The notes under the pieces are model-generated. The model saw only the letters and a list, made by a program, of their open reading frames with translations, was not told the origin of the DNA and did not search any database. Shown here piece after piece: positions 1 through 6,763 of a stretch of DNA of 8,662 bases. A program made the position numbers and the translations under genes. Origin of the DNA: Lachnoclostridium sp. UBA739 (lineage in GTDB: Bacteria; Bacillota_A; Clostridia; Lachnospirales; Lachnospiraceae); assembly GCA_002297865.1 (NCBI GenBank), contig DBKX01000345.1, positions 863 to 9,524 of the forward strand. Reading direction: 5' to 3'. How positions within the stretch are numbered: position 1 is the stretch's first letter; each line of letters begins with the position of its first letter.

Positions 1-703
1 GGTCGTTATATTTCTTGCACTTACCATATATTGGAAAGAGGTTTAGGATTTACATTTAATTCTTGGATTACTTGGTTTTATACGCAAGGCATAGGGAAAA
101 CAAAGGGATTCAGTCCAAGACATGATGATATTTTACAAAGAATCCTAAGAAGTTCACATTCAATTTAGATGATATTAGAGTACCTCAAAAATTTATAGAA
201 GTGTTAATAATATGCGTGGAGCCAATCCAGGAAATGTATGGGGATTTTCGCATATGCATTATTGTAATAAAAACAGACAAAAGCATCCAACACAAAAGCC
301 AGAAGGATTATATGAACGCATGGTGTTAGCAAGTTCAAATGAAGGTGATACAATATTAGACCCTTTTCTTGGATCTGGCACACTACTTCGTGTTTGTCAA
401 CAAACTGGAAGATTTGGGATAGGAATTGATAATAATGAAGAATATATTACAATGGCTAAACAAAGACTAAATGAAGAATTCATAGGATTTGATAGCATTG
501 ATGAAAAAATGTATCGTGTTCCAAATGACTTAAATGATAAAGACATTAGAATAGAATATTTATATAATCATATTGAATGGTTTTAAAAAAATCATAAGGA
601 TTCAATTCCAGATTTTTTAGAAACAGTAAAAGAACCCTATTTAGTTAAGATGATAGAAACAGGACAAACAGGCATTTTTGATGAATATGGTGTGAAATTT
701 TAA
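1..703 (+). pseudogene. Decayed 3' part of a site-specific DNA methyltransferase gene (5' end outside the window)
   Basis: The remains of a beta-class (N6-adenine or N4-cytosine) DNA methyltransferase are spread over three reading segments. Positions 1-132 (frame 1) read WITWFY...GFSPRHDDIL. Positions 129-194 (frame 3) continue YFTKNPKKFTFNLDDIRVP. From 194 (frame 2) the text runs YRSVNNMRGANPGNVW, HPTQKP (284-301) and the SAM-binding motif DPFLGSGT (359-382). The pieces join in the order expected for the family, so this was one gene. The junctions fit a loss of about 7 bases near 130 and of one T near 192. A TAA at 584-586 interrupts the text, which continues in the same frame to TAA at 701-703 (ending GIFDEYGVKF). 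The catalytic DPPY-type motif would lie upstream of the window. The ATG at 212 is only an internal methionine, so the 124-codon ORF there is not an intact gene. Target specificity and any restriction partner cannot be seen. Confidence 0.82.
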
Positions 704-726
704 ATAATGAATGCAGGTTGAAAAGT

Positions 727-744
727 TGTGCTCCCTGTGCTCCC
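727..744. repeat. Tandem 9-bp repeat (TGTGCTCCC twice)
   Basis: TGTGCTCCC occurs twice with no spacer, at 727-735 and 736-744. It lies between the end of the methyltransferase remnant and the point where transposase similarity stops. It may mark the scar where the transposase remnant was cut, but a chance duplication is equally possible. Confidence 0.6.
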
Positions 745-770
745 AAAAAGTTAGAATATGTTATTTCCTT

Positions 771-960
771 TGGTTTTAAAGCATCTGGACCAACGATTTG
801 AAAATCATTTACCCATTTACTGATTAAAGCAGGATTATTAATTCCTACTCGAATTGCTAAATCTTGAGATGAAACCTCGCTTGATAAATATAACTCTACC
901 ACATGAAGCCCATATTCGAAAGAAAAATTTCTTTTTAAACTCATAGCTATATTTAGTCAT
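771..960 (-). pseudogene. IS3-type transposase OrfA remnant (helix-turn-helix part only)
   Basis: The minus strand encodes VVELYLSSEVSSQDLAIRVG, then NNPALISKWVNDFQ and a run ending PDALKPK. This is the N-terminal helix-turn-helix segment typical of IS3-family OrfA proteins, which bind the element's ends. Similarity ends at about 771; the ORF then runs on to 645 through unrelated DNA antisense to the methyltransferase tail. The probable original start is ATG at 960-958, which encodes MTKYSYEFK, a typical OrfA beginning. It lies one frame off the helix-turn-helix text, so a one-base change in the A-run near 940 probably broke the frame. The in-frame ATG at 944 has no good ribosome binding site. 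No OrfB, DDE catalytic domain or terminal inverted repeat is present, so the remnant cannot transpose. Confidence 0.7.
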
Positions 961-1013
961 AAAAATACCGACCTCCAATCGTTAGACTTTTGGTCTGACA
1001 TTTGGAGGTCGGT
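959..1013 (-). terminator. Intrinsic terminator of the penicillin-binding protein gene
   Basis: Perfect 12-bp arms lie at 967-978 and 1002-1013 (GGAGGTCGGT on one side). Inside them is a second stem of 7 bp with one G-U pair (981-987 with 993-999) around a 5-nt loop, separated by a 2x2 internal loop. Read on the minus strand, the stem is followed by TATTTTTA. It starts about 30 nt after the stop codon of the penicillin-binding protein gene. On the plus strand the stem is followed by TTGCATAG, so termination there would be weak. Confidence 0.85.
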
Positions 1014-1044
1014 TTGCATAGACCCTGCTGTTTTTTCAATATAC

Positions 1045-3756
1045 TTATTCAGTATTTTCTTCCGGTGGATCAAACTCATCCTCTGGCTCGTTCTGTGGAC
1101 CATCTGCAGGTTTGTTCTCATTCGATGGAGGAATGATATCATCTTCGCCCTCGCCATTTTCACCGTCATCTGGTTCATCAGTCACAGGCGGTGTCGGAAC
1201 CACAGTAGCATGTGTATGAACAGCGCACAAGGTAGTTTCAAAATTGATTGGCAGGATATAAGGTGTGTCTGCTGTTCTAGCCTCTTCTTTCGATTTCACA
1301 ATAAATACTTTGTTTACAATATCTTCGCTAGGGCAATTCGAGCTAGGTGTCTGTCCAGATGTAATACAAACAGGGAACTTAACATGTACGTCACAAGCCT
1401 CAGCAGGTACTGTACCCTTAGCAAAATATTCAGTTCTTACAGTAGAACCATTTGGTGCATGGTCACAAACGCCATCAATGGCAAGTTTTCCAGATTTGGT
1501 ACAAATCTTTGCAGTAGTAATGGAATCCGGTCTGCTAAATTCCTTACGAGGTAAAGGTTTGTGAATCTTTTCCATAACAGTACGCCATAGATTTTTATGA
1601 TAGCTTGTATCAGCCTGATCACCATTGTTGTCATAACCACCCCAGATACCAGCAGTGTAATAAGGTGTGTAGCCTACAAACCATAAATCGTTATCATTGC
1701 TTGTTGTACCAGTTTTCCCTGCAACCGGCATATTTACACTTGCAAGAGAAAGTTTCTTACCAGTACCAACCTTAACAACGTCTTCCATCGCATTTGTTAA
1801 AAGAAATGCAGTAGAGTCCTTCATTACCTGAGTAGAAGAAGAATCTGTATGGTCAATCAGTACTTTACCGCTTTGGTCAAGGATTTTCGTATATAATTTT
1901 GGTGAAGTATAGTTACCGCCATTTGCAATTGTAGCAAAGGAATTGGTTAACTCTAAGTTCGTAACACCGTCTGTAATACCACCAAGGGCAAGCGATAAGT
2001 TAAGGTCACTGTGAGTGGCACCTGTATTTTCATCCGTACGGTTTTCTACAAGAGTTGTGAATCCAAGCTTTTGCAGATAAGAGAAGCCAGTCTGGGTTGT
2101 AACCTTTTCCAATGTCTTAACAGCCATGACATTCATAGAATTGTAAATAGCTTGGCGAATGGTAGTAAAACCATTGTACGCTTCACCATTCCAGTTATTT
2201 ACCTTTTTCAAGCCGCCTGGATAATAATATTCATCATCATCGAATACAGTTGCTAAAGTCATTCCTTTTGTATCAAGGGCTGGCAGGTAAGTGGATACTA
2301 TCTTAAATGTAGAACCAGGCTGTCTTGTTGTAGCAGTAGCACGGTTTAAGGAACGGCTATATGCCTTTGTACCACGTCCACCAATCAGCGCTTTGACCTG
2401 ACCTGTGAATTGATCCATTAATACAAAAGATACCTGAGGCTGAGGAACGAAGTTGATAACTTCACCATCAATCTTATCTGTTTCGCCGACTACAGTCTTT
2501 CTGTATTCCTCAATATACGGTGTTGCTTTGTCCTTGTCCTTAAAGTAAAGATTAAAGGCAGGGTCTTTTGCTTGAAAATATTTTCTTAGATTTAATTCAC
2601 TGTAGTTATGAGCATCCCCTTTATCATCAATAACTGTAAGACGATAAGAAAGTTCAAAGGTTGAGTTAGCTGGGTACATAGATTCGTCTGAAAATACTTC
2701 GTCACAGATACTTTGAATCTTGGTATCTTGTGTTGTGTAAATACTAAGCCCGCTACGATAAATCAGGTTATAAGCCTGTGTGGATGTATAGCCTAATTCT
2801 TCCACTAAATCATTGGTAACTTCGTCCACTAAAGCATCTACAAAATAAGAATTTACGTTAGACTTGGAAGAATACTGTTCTGTATTAACCAGTTCTATGC
2901 GAGAGTACACGTCATCGGCCAGTGCCTTCTGATAATCTTCCTCAGAGATATAATTCTGTTCCTTCATTTTATCCAGTATAATCGTTCGTCGATCTGCGTT
3001 TACCTCTGGATAGGTAATTGGGTTATAGGAAGAAGGATTCTTGGTAATACCAGCGATAACCGTACATTCAGAAAGGGTCAAATCATTAACATTTTTGTTA
3101 AAATATCGTTGTGATGCAGCCTCAACTCCAAGAGTGTTCTGCCCAAGGTTAATTGTATTCAGATAGTATTCTAGAATGGTTCGTTTATCCATTTTATTTT
3201 CCAGCTGCAATGCTAGATACTGTTCTTGAATTTTACGTTCCAGCTTATCTGAAAAATTTGTCTCCATGCCGCCTTCAAATACGGTATTCTTAAGAAGCTG
3301 CTGGGTTATGGTACTTGCACCTTGGTCAAAACCTCCACCAGTCACGCCTAAGAAAAAAGCACGGAAAATACCACGAACATCAATACCTTTATGGTCCCAG
3401 AAACGTTCGTCCTCTACCGCAATAAATGCATTGATTAGATTGTCTGGAATGTTTTCAATATTTACATAAACACGGTTGGCATTGGAGCCAACAAGCTGTT
3501 GCATTTTATTTCCTTCAGAATCATAAATTGTCGTTGCAAATGTAGTAGGGGCAACATTGATACTGTCGATGTGAGGAGCGTTATCAATAATACCTTTCAC
3601 AAGTCCTATACCAGCAAAAGTACCGATACATACTGCAACAACGACACATATTAAAAAAGTTCGAAAGGAAAGGACATAAGTTTTTGTTTTCATTTTTTTA
3701 GTTTTGGAAACAGCTTCCTTGTATTTGTCCTTTGTTCCATTTTTGCTAAAATTCAT
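1045..3756 (-). CDS. Class A penicillin-binding protein 1A (bifunctional glycosyltransferase/transpeptidase)
   Basis: This 903-residue cell-wall enzyme polymerises lipid II into glycan strands and cross-links their stem peptides outside the membrane. A short basic cytoplasmic tail precedes one membrane anchor (about residues 29-56). The GT51 glycosyltransferase domain follows (about 75-260), with catalytic Glu115 in VEDERFWDHKG, GASTITQQLLKN at 146-157, and the second acidic residue Glu178 in KIQEQ. The transpeptidase domain has all three active-site motifs: STFK (482-485, nucleophile Ser482), SMN (540-542) and KTGT (681-684). Residues 740-845 hold six cysteines (752, 764, 788, 797, 808, 844), and the last 50 residues are a Pro/Asp/Glu-rich tail. 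Length and order fit clostridial PBP1A (PonA/MrcA type). AGGAGG at 3762-3767, 5 nt before the ATG, fixes the start. The gene is monocistronic: a terminator lies just downstream and the upstream gene is divergent. All catalytic residues are intact. Confidence 0.95.
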   Translation of the reverse strand: MNFSKNGTKDKYKEAVSKTKKMKTKTYVLSFRTFLICVVVAVCIGTFAGIGLVKGIIDNAPHIDSINVAPTTFATTIYDSEGNKMQQLVGSNANRVYVNIENIPDNLINAFIAVEDERFWDHKGIDVRGIFRAFFLGVTGGGFDQGASTITQQLLKNTVFEGGMETNFSDKLERKIQEQYLALQLENKMDKRTILEYYLNTINLGQNTLGVEAASQRYFNKNVNDLTLSECTVIAGITKNPSSYNPITYPEVNADRRTIILDKMKEQNYISEEDYQKALADDVYSRIELVNTEQYSSKSNVNSYFVDALVDEVTNDLVEELGYTSTQAYNLIYRSGLSIYTTQDTKIQSICDEVFSDESMYPANSTFELSYRLTVIDDKGDAHNYSELNLRKYFQAKDPAFNLYFKDKDKATPYIEEYRKTVVGETDKIDGEVINFVPQPQVSFVLMDQFTGQVKALIGGRGTKAYSRSLNRATATTRQPGSTFKIVSTYLPALDTKGMTLATVFDDDEYYYPGGLKKVNNWNGEAYNGFTTIRQAIYNSMNVMAVKTLEKVTTQTGFSYLQKLGFTTLVENRTDENTGATHSDLNLSLALGGITDGVTNLELTNSFATIANGGNYTSPKLYTKILDQSGKVLIDHTDSSSTQVMKDSTAFLLTNAMEDVVKVGTGKKLSLASVNMPVAGKTGTTSNDNDLWFVGYTPYYTAGIWGGYDNNGDQADTSYHKNLWRTVMEKIHKPLPRKEFSRPDSITTAKICTKSGKLAIDGVCDHAPNGSTVRTEYFAKGTVPAEACDVHVKFPVCITSGQTPSSNCPSEDIVNKVFIVKSKEEARTADTPYILPINFETTLCAVHTHATVVPTPPVTDEPDDGENGEGEDDIIPPSNENKPADGPQNEPEDEFDPPEENTE

Positions 3757-3782
3757 ATGAGCCTCCTATTAATATTAACCAT

Positions 3783-3851
3783 ATTATACCCTTTTTCCAG
3801 TGCCATAATCTAGAATGGTATAAATAAGTATTGGCAGCACATACTATTATA
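3783..3851 (-). promoter_or_regulatory. Two candidate -10 boxes for the penicillin-binding protein gene
   Basis: TATAAT occurs on the minus strand at 3788-3783 and again at 3851-3846. Both sit in the context GGTATAATA, or GGGTATAATA for the nearer one. The nearer box would start transcription about 20 nt before the gene, just enough to include AGGAGG. Neither has a close TTGACA match at standard spacing (TTTACT lies upstream of the far one), so these are candidates only. Confidence 0.45.
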
Positions 3852-3853
3852 CC
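3817..3853. repeat. Imperfect inverted repeat overlapping the distal -10 of the pbp promoter
   Basis: GGTATAAATAAGTAT at 3817-3831 faces ATACTATTATACC at 3841-3853 across 9 nt. The two arms are reverse complements except for two extra bases in the left arm. The right arm contains the upstream TATAAT of the leftward promoter. It could be an operator for a dimeric regulator, or simply two opposing -10-like sequences. Confidence 0.4.
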
Positions 3854-3883
3854 AAATCTGTGTTAGTAAATAAAGTTTTTCTA

Positions 3884-3911
3884 TTGACATTTTATTAAGA
3901 TGAATTATAAG
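3884..3911 (+). promoter_or_regulatory. Candidate sigma-A promoter, rightward
   Basis: TTGACA at 3884-3889 is a perfect -35 and TATAAG at 3906-3911 a good -10, 16 nt apart. The start would be near 3918, giving a leader of about 240 nt before the DUF6514-like gene. A 9-bp inverted repeat (TTATAAGAA 3905-3913, TTCTTATAA 3932-3940) overlaps the -10 and the start region and could be an operator. Confidence 0.5.
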
Positions 3912-4039
3912 AAGGGGTTAACTATTAAAAATTCTTATAAATGTATAGTATTCTAAACAATTGAAAGAGATAAATAGAAAATAAATAGGAATATTAACTA
4001 TATGTGTCAGAAAATGAAATATATTGCGTGCGATTTTGG

Positions 4040-4069
4040 TTGCCTAATCGACAATTTTGTTGTTATTAT
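4040..4069 (+). promoter_or_regulatory. Candidate extended -10 promoter close to the DUF6514-like gene
   Basis: TTGCCT at 4040-4045 and TATTAT at 4064-4069 are 18 nt apart. TG at 4061-4062, one base before the hexamer, gives an extended -10. Transcription would begin near 4076, at the start of the repeated leader. Confidence 0.38.
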
Positions 4070-4075
4070 ATAGAA

Positions 4076-4158
4076 GCAAACCCTATCACCTTAAGGATAG
4101 GCAAGACCTACCACTTTAAGCATGAGCGGGAATATAATGAAAGTATGAGGGAACCCCA
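4076..4158 (+). promoter_or_regulatory. Leader with repeated CCTAYCACYTTAAG motif and a stem-loop, unassigned
   Basis: A 14-nt motif occurs twice: CCTATCACCTTAAG at 4082-4095 and CCTACCACTTTAAG at 4107-4120 (12 of 14 identical, 25-nt period). The first copy forms a stem, CCTATC (4082-4087) with GATAGG (4096-4101), around an 8-nt loop containing CCTTAA. GAGGG at 4148-4151 is the ribosome binding site of the following gene. The ATCACCTT core resembles the 3' end of 16S rRNA, so it could in principle pair with a Shine-Dalgarno. I do not recognise it as a known riboswitch class. The rest of the 3854-4158 gap holds only the candidate promoters and no credible gene. Confidence 0.35.
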
Positions 4159-4452
4159 ATGACTGAGTGTAAACTAATAGGTAAACGTATTGTTTCAATA
4201 GTACCAGAGAGGGAGATGGTATTAGAATATTATGTGTTAGAAGATTTTCATGAAACAAGTCAATTGGCTACATATGGAGCGAAAATATGTAAAGTAGAAG
4301 AAGGACATGAGGAGACAGAATCTATAATGGGAATTACTAGTTCTAAGGAAGTAATTACGAATCTGGTAAACTTATTACTGGAGAATGCCGTAACGCCTAT
4401 TTCCATGGTAGAAATAGTGGATGATTATGTAACGGAGAAACTATGTAGCTAA
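4159..4452 (+). CDS. Small conserved clostridial protein, DUF6514-like
   Basis: A 97-residue acidic soluble protein with no signal peptide or membrane segment. The pattern is a short strand region (LEYYVLEDF, 22-30), LATYGAKICKVEE (36-48) and a C-terminal block ending TPISMVEIVDDYV (79-91). This resembles what I recall of DUF6514 proteins of Clostridia, whose function is unknown; the assignment is from memory and moderate. GAGGG at 4148-4151, 7 nt upstream, supports the ATG. Cys4, Cys44 and Cys96 do not form a clear metal motif. The YigZ-family gene follows 96 nt later in the same direction with no terminator between, so some transcripts may cover both. The long leader with a repeated motif suggests RNA-level control. 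Confidence 0.75.
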   Translation: MTECKLIGKRIVSIVPEREMVLEYYVLEDFHETSQLATYGAKICKVEEGHEETESIMGITSSKEVITNLVNLLLENAVTPISMVEIVDDYVTEKLCS

Positions 4453-4465
4453 ATTGTTCCAGGCA

Positions 4466-4474
4466 TGTTATAAT
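4466..4474 (+). promoter_or_regulatory. Candidate extended -10 promoter for the YigZ-family gene
   Basis: TGTTATAAT matches the extended -10 form TGnTATAAT. There is no good -35 at the usual distance. In the second copy of the duplicated leader the same place reads TGTTACCAT, which would not work as a -10. Confidence 0.4.
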
Positions 4475-4496
4475 GGCTTCAAGAAAGAAAAGAGTC

Positions 4497-4510
4497 GTGA
4501 ACATGTTCAC
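4497..4510. promoter_or_regulatory. Perfect 14-bp palindrome GTGAACATGTTCAC
   Basis: The two 7-nt halves are exact reverse complements. It lies just downstream of the candidate -10 at 4469-4474 and before the YigZ ribosome binding site. It could be an operator for a dimeric repressor. Confidence 0.45.
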
Positions 4511-4548
4511 AGCATGTTACCATGGCTTTACTATAAAGGAGTCGTGAC

Positions 4549-5199
4549 ATGAAAGAACAGGTTAATATCGTTTACCGAGGTGGACAAGGTGAAATTGTTG
4601 AAAAAAAGTCCAGATTCATTTGTACTGTATTAGCAGTGAATACAGAAGATGAGGCAATTGTATTTATTGAAAAAATGCGGAAGCAGTATTGGGATGCAAC
4701 TCATAACTGTTTTGCATATGTGATTGGCGAGAGACAACAGATACAAAGATGCAGTGATGATGGTGAACCGTCAGGAACAGCGGGAAGACCAATGCTTGAT
4801 GTGCTCTTAGGCAATAAGTTGAGTAATGCAGCAGTTGTTGTAACCAGATATTTTGGTGGTACATTGCTAGGTACTGGAGGGTTAGTGCGAGCATACTCGA
4901 AAAGTACACAAGTTGGATTAGAGAATAGTGTTGTTTTTGAAAAATGCTGCGGAAAACAAGTTTCCATATCCACAGATTATAATGGTATTGGAAAATTACA
5001 ATATATAGCGGCAACTATGGAACTTCATACGCTTGATACAGAATATACAGATAAAGTAGTCGTAAAATTACTAGTTCCAGAAGATAAGTTAGATGAGATG
5101 GACAAGAAAGTAACAGAAGCTACTTCAGGAAAAGCTAAAATAGAGATAGAAGATACGGTTTATTATGGAATACATGATAAAGAAGTTATTATATTATAA
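4549..5199 (+). CDS. yigZ: YigZ/IMPACT family protein (UPF0029)
   Basis: A 216-residue cytoplasmic protein of the YigZ/YvyE/IMPACT family. The UPF0029 domain (about 17-122) carries both family signatures, SDDGEPSGTAGRPML (69-83) and RYFGG...LGTGGLVRAYS (100-117). A DUF1949-type C-terminal domain follows (about 139-194). Length matches bacterial members. In eukaryotes the relative IMPACT modulates the GCN2 kinase; the bacterial role is not settled and may involve RNA or the ribosome. AAAGGAG at 4535-4541, 7 nt before the ATG, sets the start. The gene has its own candidate promoter in a duplicated leader but could also be read from the upstream DUF6514-like gene. A bidirectional terminator follows at once. 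No key residue looks missing. Confidence 0.93.
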   Translation: MKEQVNIVYRGGQGEIVEKKSRFICTVLAVNTEDEAIVFIEKMRKQYWDATHNCFAYVIGERQQIQRCSDDGEPSGTAGRPMLDVLLGNKLSNAAVVVTRYFGGTLLGTGGLVRAYSKSTQVGLENSVVFEKCCGKQVSISTDYNGIGKLQYIAATMELHTLDTEYTDKVVVKLLVPEDKLDEMDKKVTEATSGKAKIEIEDTVYYGIHDKEVIIL

Positions 5200-5201
5200 A
5201 C

Positions 5202-5231
5202 AAAAGGCTGCCAGATGGCAGCTTTTTGCTT
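5202..5231. terminator. Bidirectional intrinsic terminator between converging genes
   Basis: GCTGCC (5207-5212) and GGCAGC (5217-5222) form a stem with loop AGAT. It is flanked by AAAA on the left and TTTTT on the right. On the plus strand it ends the YigZ-family gene. On the minus strand CCTTTTGTTT follows the stem and ends the rarA operon, whose last stop codon touches the T-tract. Confidence 0.88.
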
Positions 5232-5406
5232 ATACAAACTGGTTTTGTTTCTCATCATACACATAATTAATACGTTTTAAAGATTCAACAATATCTGTTT
5301 TATCTGCATTCAAGCTTTTGCAAAAATCATCTAAAGATGAGTAATTGTCACGTAACTGGGTATTAACATAACTTAATCTCATAACAGGATCTTTTGGAAT
5401 ACTCAT
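5230..5406 (-). CDS. DUF4250-type small protein
   Basis: This 58-residue protein begins MSIPKDPVMRLSYVNTQLRD and ends YDEKQNQFV. The start, the NTQLRDNYSSLDDFC region and the acidic, polar end match my recollection of the DUF4250 family, which is common in Clostridia; its function is unknown. The middle (about 24-46) resembles a small helical, helix-turn-helix-like fold, which is inference only. AGGAGG at 5417-5422 lies 10 nt before the ATG and overlaps the rarA stop codon (TAG, 5423-5421), so translation is probably coupled to rarA. It is the last gene of the leftward operon and its stop codon abuts the shared terminator. Confidence 0.88.
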   Translation of the reverse strand: MSIPKDPVMRLSYVNTQLRDNYSSLDDFCKSLNADKTDIVESLKRINYVYDEKQNQFV

Positions 5407-5420
5407 AAAATCATATCCTC

Positions 5421-6740
5421 CTATTGTTTTTTTATTTTTTTAAAATGTTCCTTTATAGTTGATTCATAGCCATTATCAGAGAGATGGTAAAATACCTTAT
5501 CCTTGTGTTCATCTGGCAAATACTGCTGTTCCACATAATGATTTTCATAATCGTGGGCATACTTATAACCTATTCCATGTCCTAATTTGACCGCACCAGG
5601 GTAGTGTGCATCTTTTAAGTAAGAAGGAATTGTAGCATGCTTTTCGTGTTTTACCACATCTAGCGCCTGGTCAATTGCTAGGCAAGAGGAATTACTCTTT
5701 GGCGCGCATGCTACATAAGCAGCAGCTTGCGCTAATACAATTCTTGCTTCTGGCATTCCAAGACGTTCCACAGCCTGAGCACAGGAAGTGGCAACAACAA
5801 TTGCATTGGGATCTGCATTGGATACATCCTCAGAAGCGCAAATCATAATTCGTCTTGCGATAAAGGTAATATCCTCACCAGCGTAAAGCATTTTTGCTAA
5901 GTAATAAACAGCAGCATCCGGGTCAGAACCACGCATACTTTTAATGAATGCAGAAACAGTATCATAGTGATTATCCCCATATTTGTCATAACGCACAACA
6001 CGTTTCTGAATACATTCTTGTGCAACTTCTAATGTAATGTGAATTTTATCATCTTCACTTCTTGGCGTTGTTAGTACACCAAGTTCAATGGCGTTCAGAG
6101 CAGAACGTGCATCTCCATTGGAGATACCAGACAAGAATTCCAATGCATCGTTGTCAATTTCCGCGTGATAAGAACCAAGTCCCTTTTCCACATCTGTAAC
6201 AGCCCTATGAATTAAAGTCTTAATATTATCCTGGCTTAAAGGATGAAGTTCAAATACAACTGACCGTGAGATAAGAGCAGAGTTCACTTCAAAATATGGA
6301 TTTTCGGTTGTAGCTCCAATTAGAATAACTGTACCGTCTTCTACAAATGGAAGAAGATAATCTTGCTGGCTTTTATTAAAGCGATGAATCTCGTCTACGA
6401 ATAATATGGTTTTCTTTCCGTACATTCCATTGTTATTTTTCGCTTCGCTAATAATTTGTTCCATATCTTTTTTACCGCTGGTTGTTGCATTGATTTGTGT
6501 AAATAAAGCACTAGTCGTATGTGCAATTACTTTGGCAAGTGTCGTTTTACCGGTTCCAGGTGGTCCGTAAAAGATAACGGAACTAAGCTTGTCTGCCTTA
6601 ATTGCACGATATAGTAATTTATCTTTGCCAAGAATATGTTCTTGACCAACGATTTCATCTAAAGTAGCAGGACGAAGTCTGGAAGCCAAAGGGGATTCCG
6701 TCTCCTGATTCTTGCTTCGCATATATTCAAATAAATCCAT
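5421..6740 (-). CDS. rarA: Replication-associated recombination protein RarA (MgsA), AAA+ ATPase
   Basis: A 439-residue cytoplasmic ATPase of the RarA/MgsA/WRNIP1 family, related to clamp-loader subunits, which acts at stalled replication forks and on single-stranded DNA ends. The AAA+ core shows Walker [10 protein letters not shown] (59-67, Lys65), Walker B ILFVDEIH (112-119, Asp116/Glu117), sensor 1 in GATTEN (142-147), an arginine-finger candidate in SALISR (Arg159), and a sensor 2 region [11 protein letters not shown] (209-219, Arg212). The C-terminal half contains [13 protein letters not shown] and [14 protein letters not shown], typical of the MgsA/WRNIP tetramerisation region. Length is normal. 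AGGAGG at 6747-6752, 6 nt upstream, fixes the start. It lies 23 nt after the small membrane protein gene and 14 nt before the DUF4250 gene, so the three likely form an operon. It appears intact. Confidence 0.96.
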   Translation of the reverse strand: MDLFEYMRSKNQETESPLASRLRPATLDEIVGQEHILGKDKLLYRAIKADKLSSVIFYGPPGTGKTTLAKVIAHTTSALFTQINATTSGKKDMEQIISEAKNNNGMYGKKTILFVDEIHRFNKSQQDYLLPFVEDGTVILIGATTENPYFEVNSALISRSVVFELHPLSQDNIKTLIHRAVTDVEKGLGSYHAEIDNDALEFLSGISNGDARSALNAIELGVLTTPRSEDDKIHITLEVAQECIQKRVVRYDKYGDNHYDTVSAFIKSMRGSDPDAAVYYLAKMLYAGEDITFIARRIMICASEDVSNADPNAIVVATSCAQAVERLGMPEARIVLAQAAAYVACAPKSNSSCLAIDQALDVVKHEKHATIPSYLKDAHYPGAVKLGHGIGYKYAHDYENHYVEQQYLPDEHKDKVFYHLSDNGYESTIKEHFKKIKKQ

Positions 6741-6763
6741 TGCTTTCCTCCTTCGCGAAAGAT

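Larger units (their letters stand above)
4463..4551 (+). repeat. Imperfect tandem duplication of the YigZ gene leader
   Basis: GCATGTTATAATGGCTT (4463-4479) recurs as GCATGTTACCATGGCTT (4512-4528). GAGTCGTGAACATG (4492-4505) recurs as GAGTCGTGACATG (4539-4551), which includes the YigZ start codon. The two units are about 47-49 nt long. The middle parts have diverged: only the second has a good ribosome binding site (AAAGGAG, 4535-4541), and only the first has the TATAAT. Confidence 0.75.

Noticed and set aside
212..586. An intact 124-residue methyltransferase-like protein starting at 212
   Set aside because: Family text continues upstream in other frames and downstream past the stop, so it is a fragment of the pseudogene.
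957..1178. 73-codon minus-strand ORF over the end of the penicillin-binding protein gene
   Set aside because: It is out-of-frame text of that gene plus the terminator; no ribosome binding site and no family resemblance.
4002..4073. 23-codon ORF (ATG at 4002) in the long leader before the DUF6514-like gene
   Set aside because: Only a weak AGGAAT upstream, and the candidate promoter at 4040-4069 lies inside it. No support for translation.
4076..4130. Cyclic di-GMP (GEMM-type) riboswitch, suggested by GCAAACC
   Set aside because: The GNRA loop, the conserved GACGCAAAGC and the second helix are absent, so the resemblance is limited to one short string.
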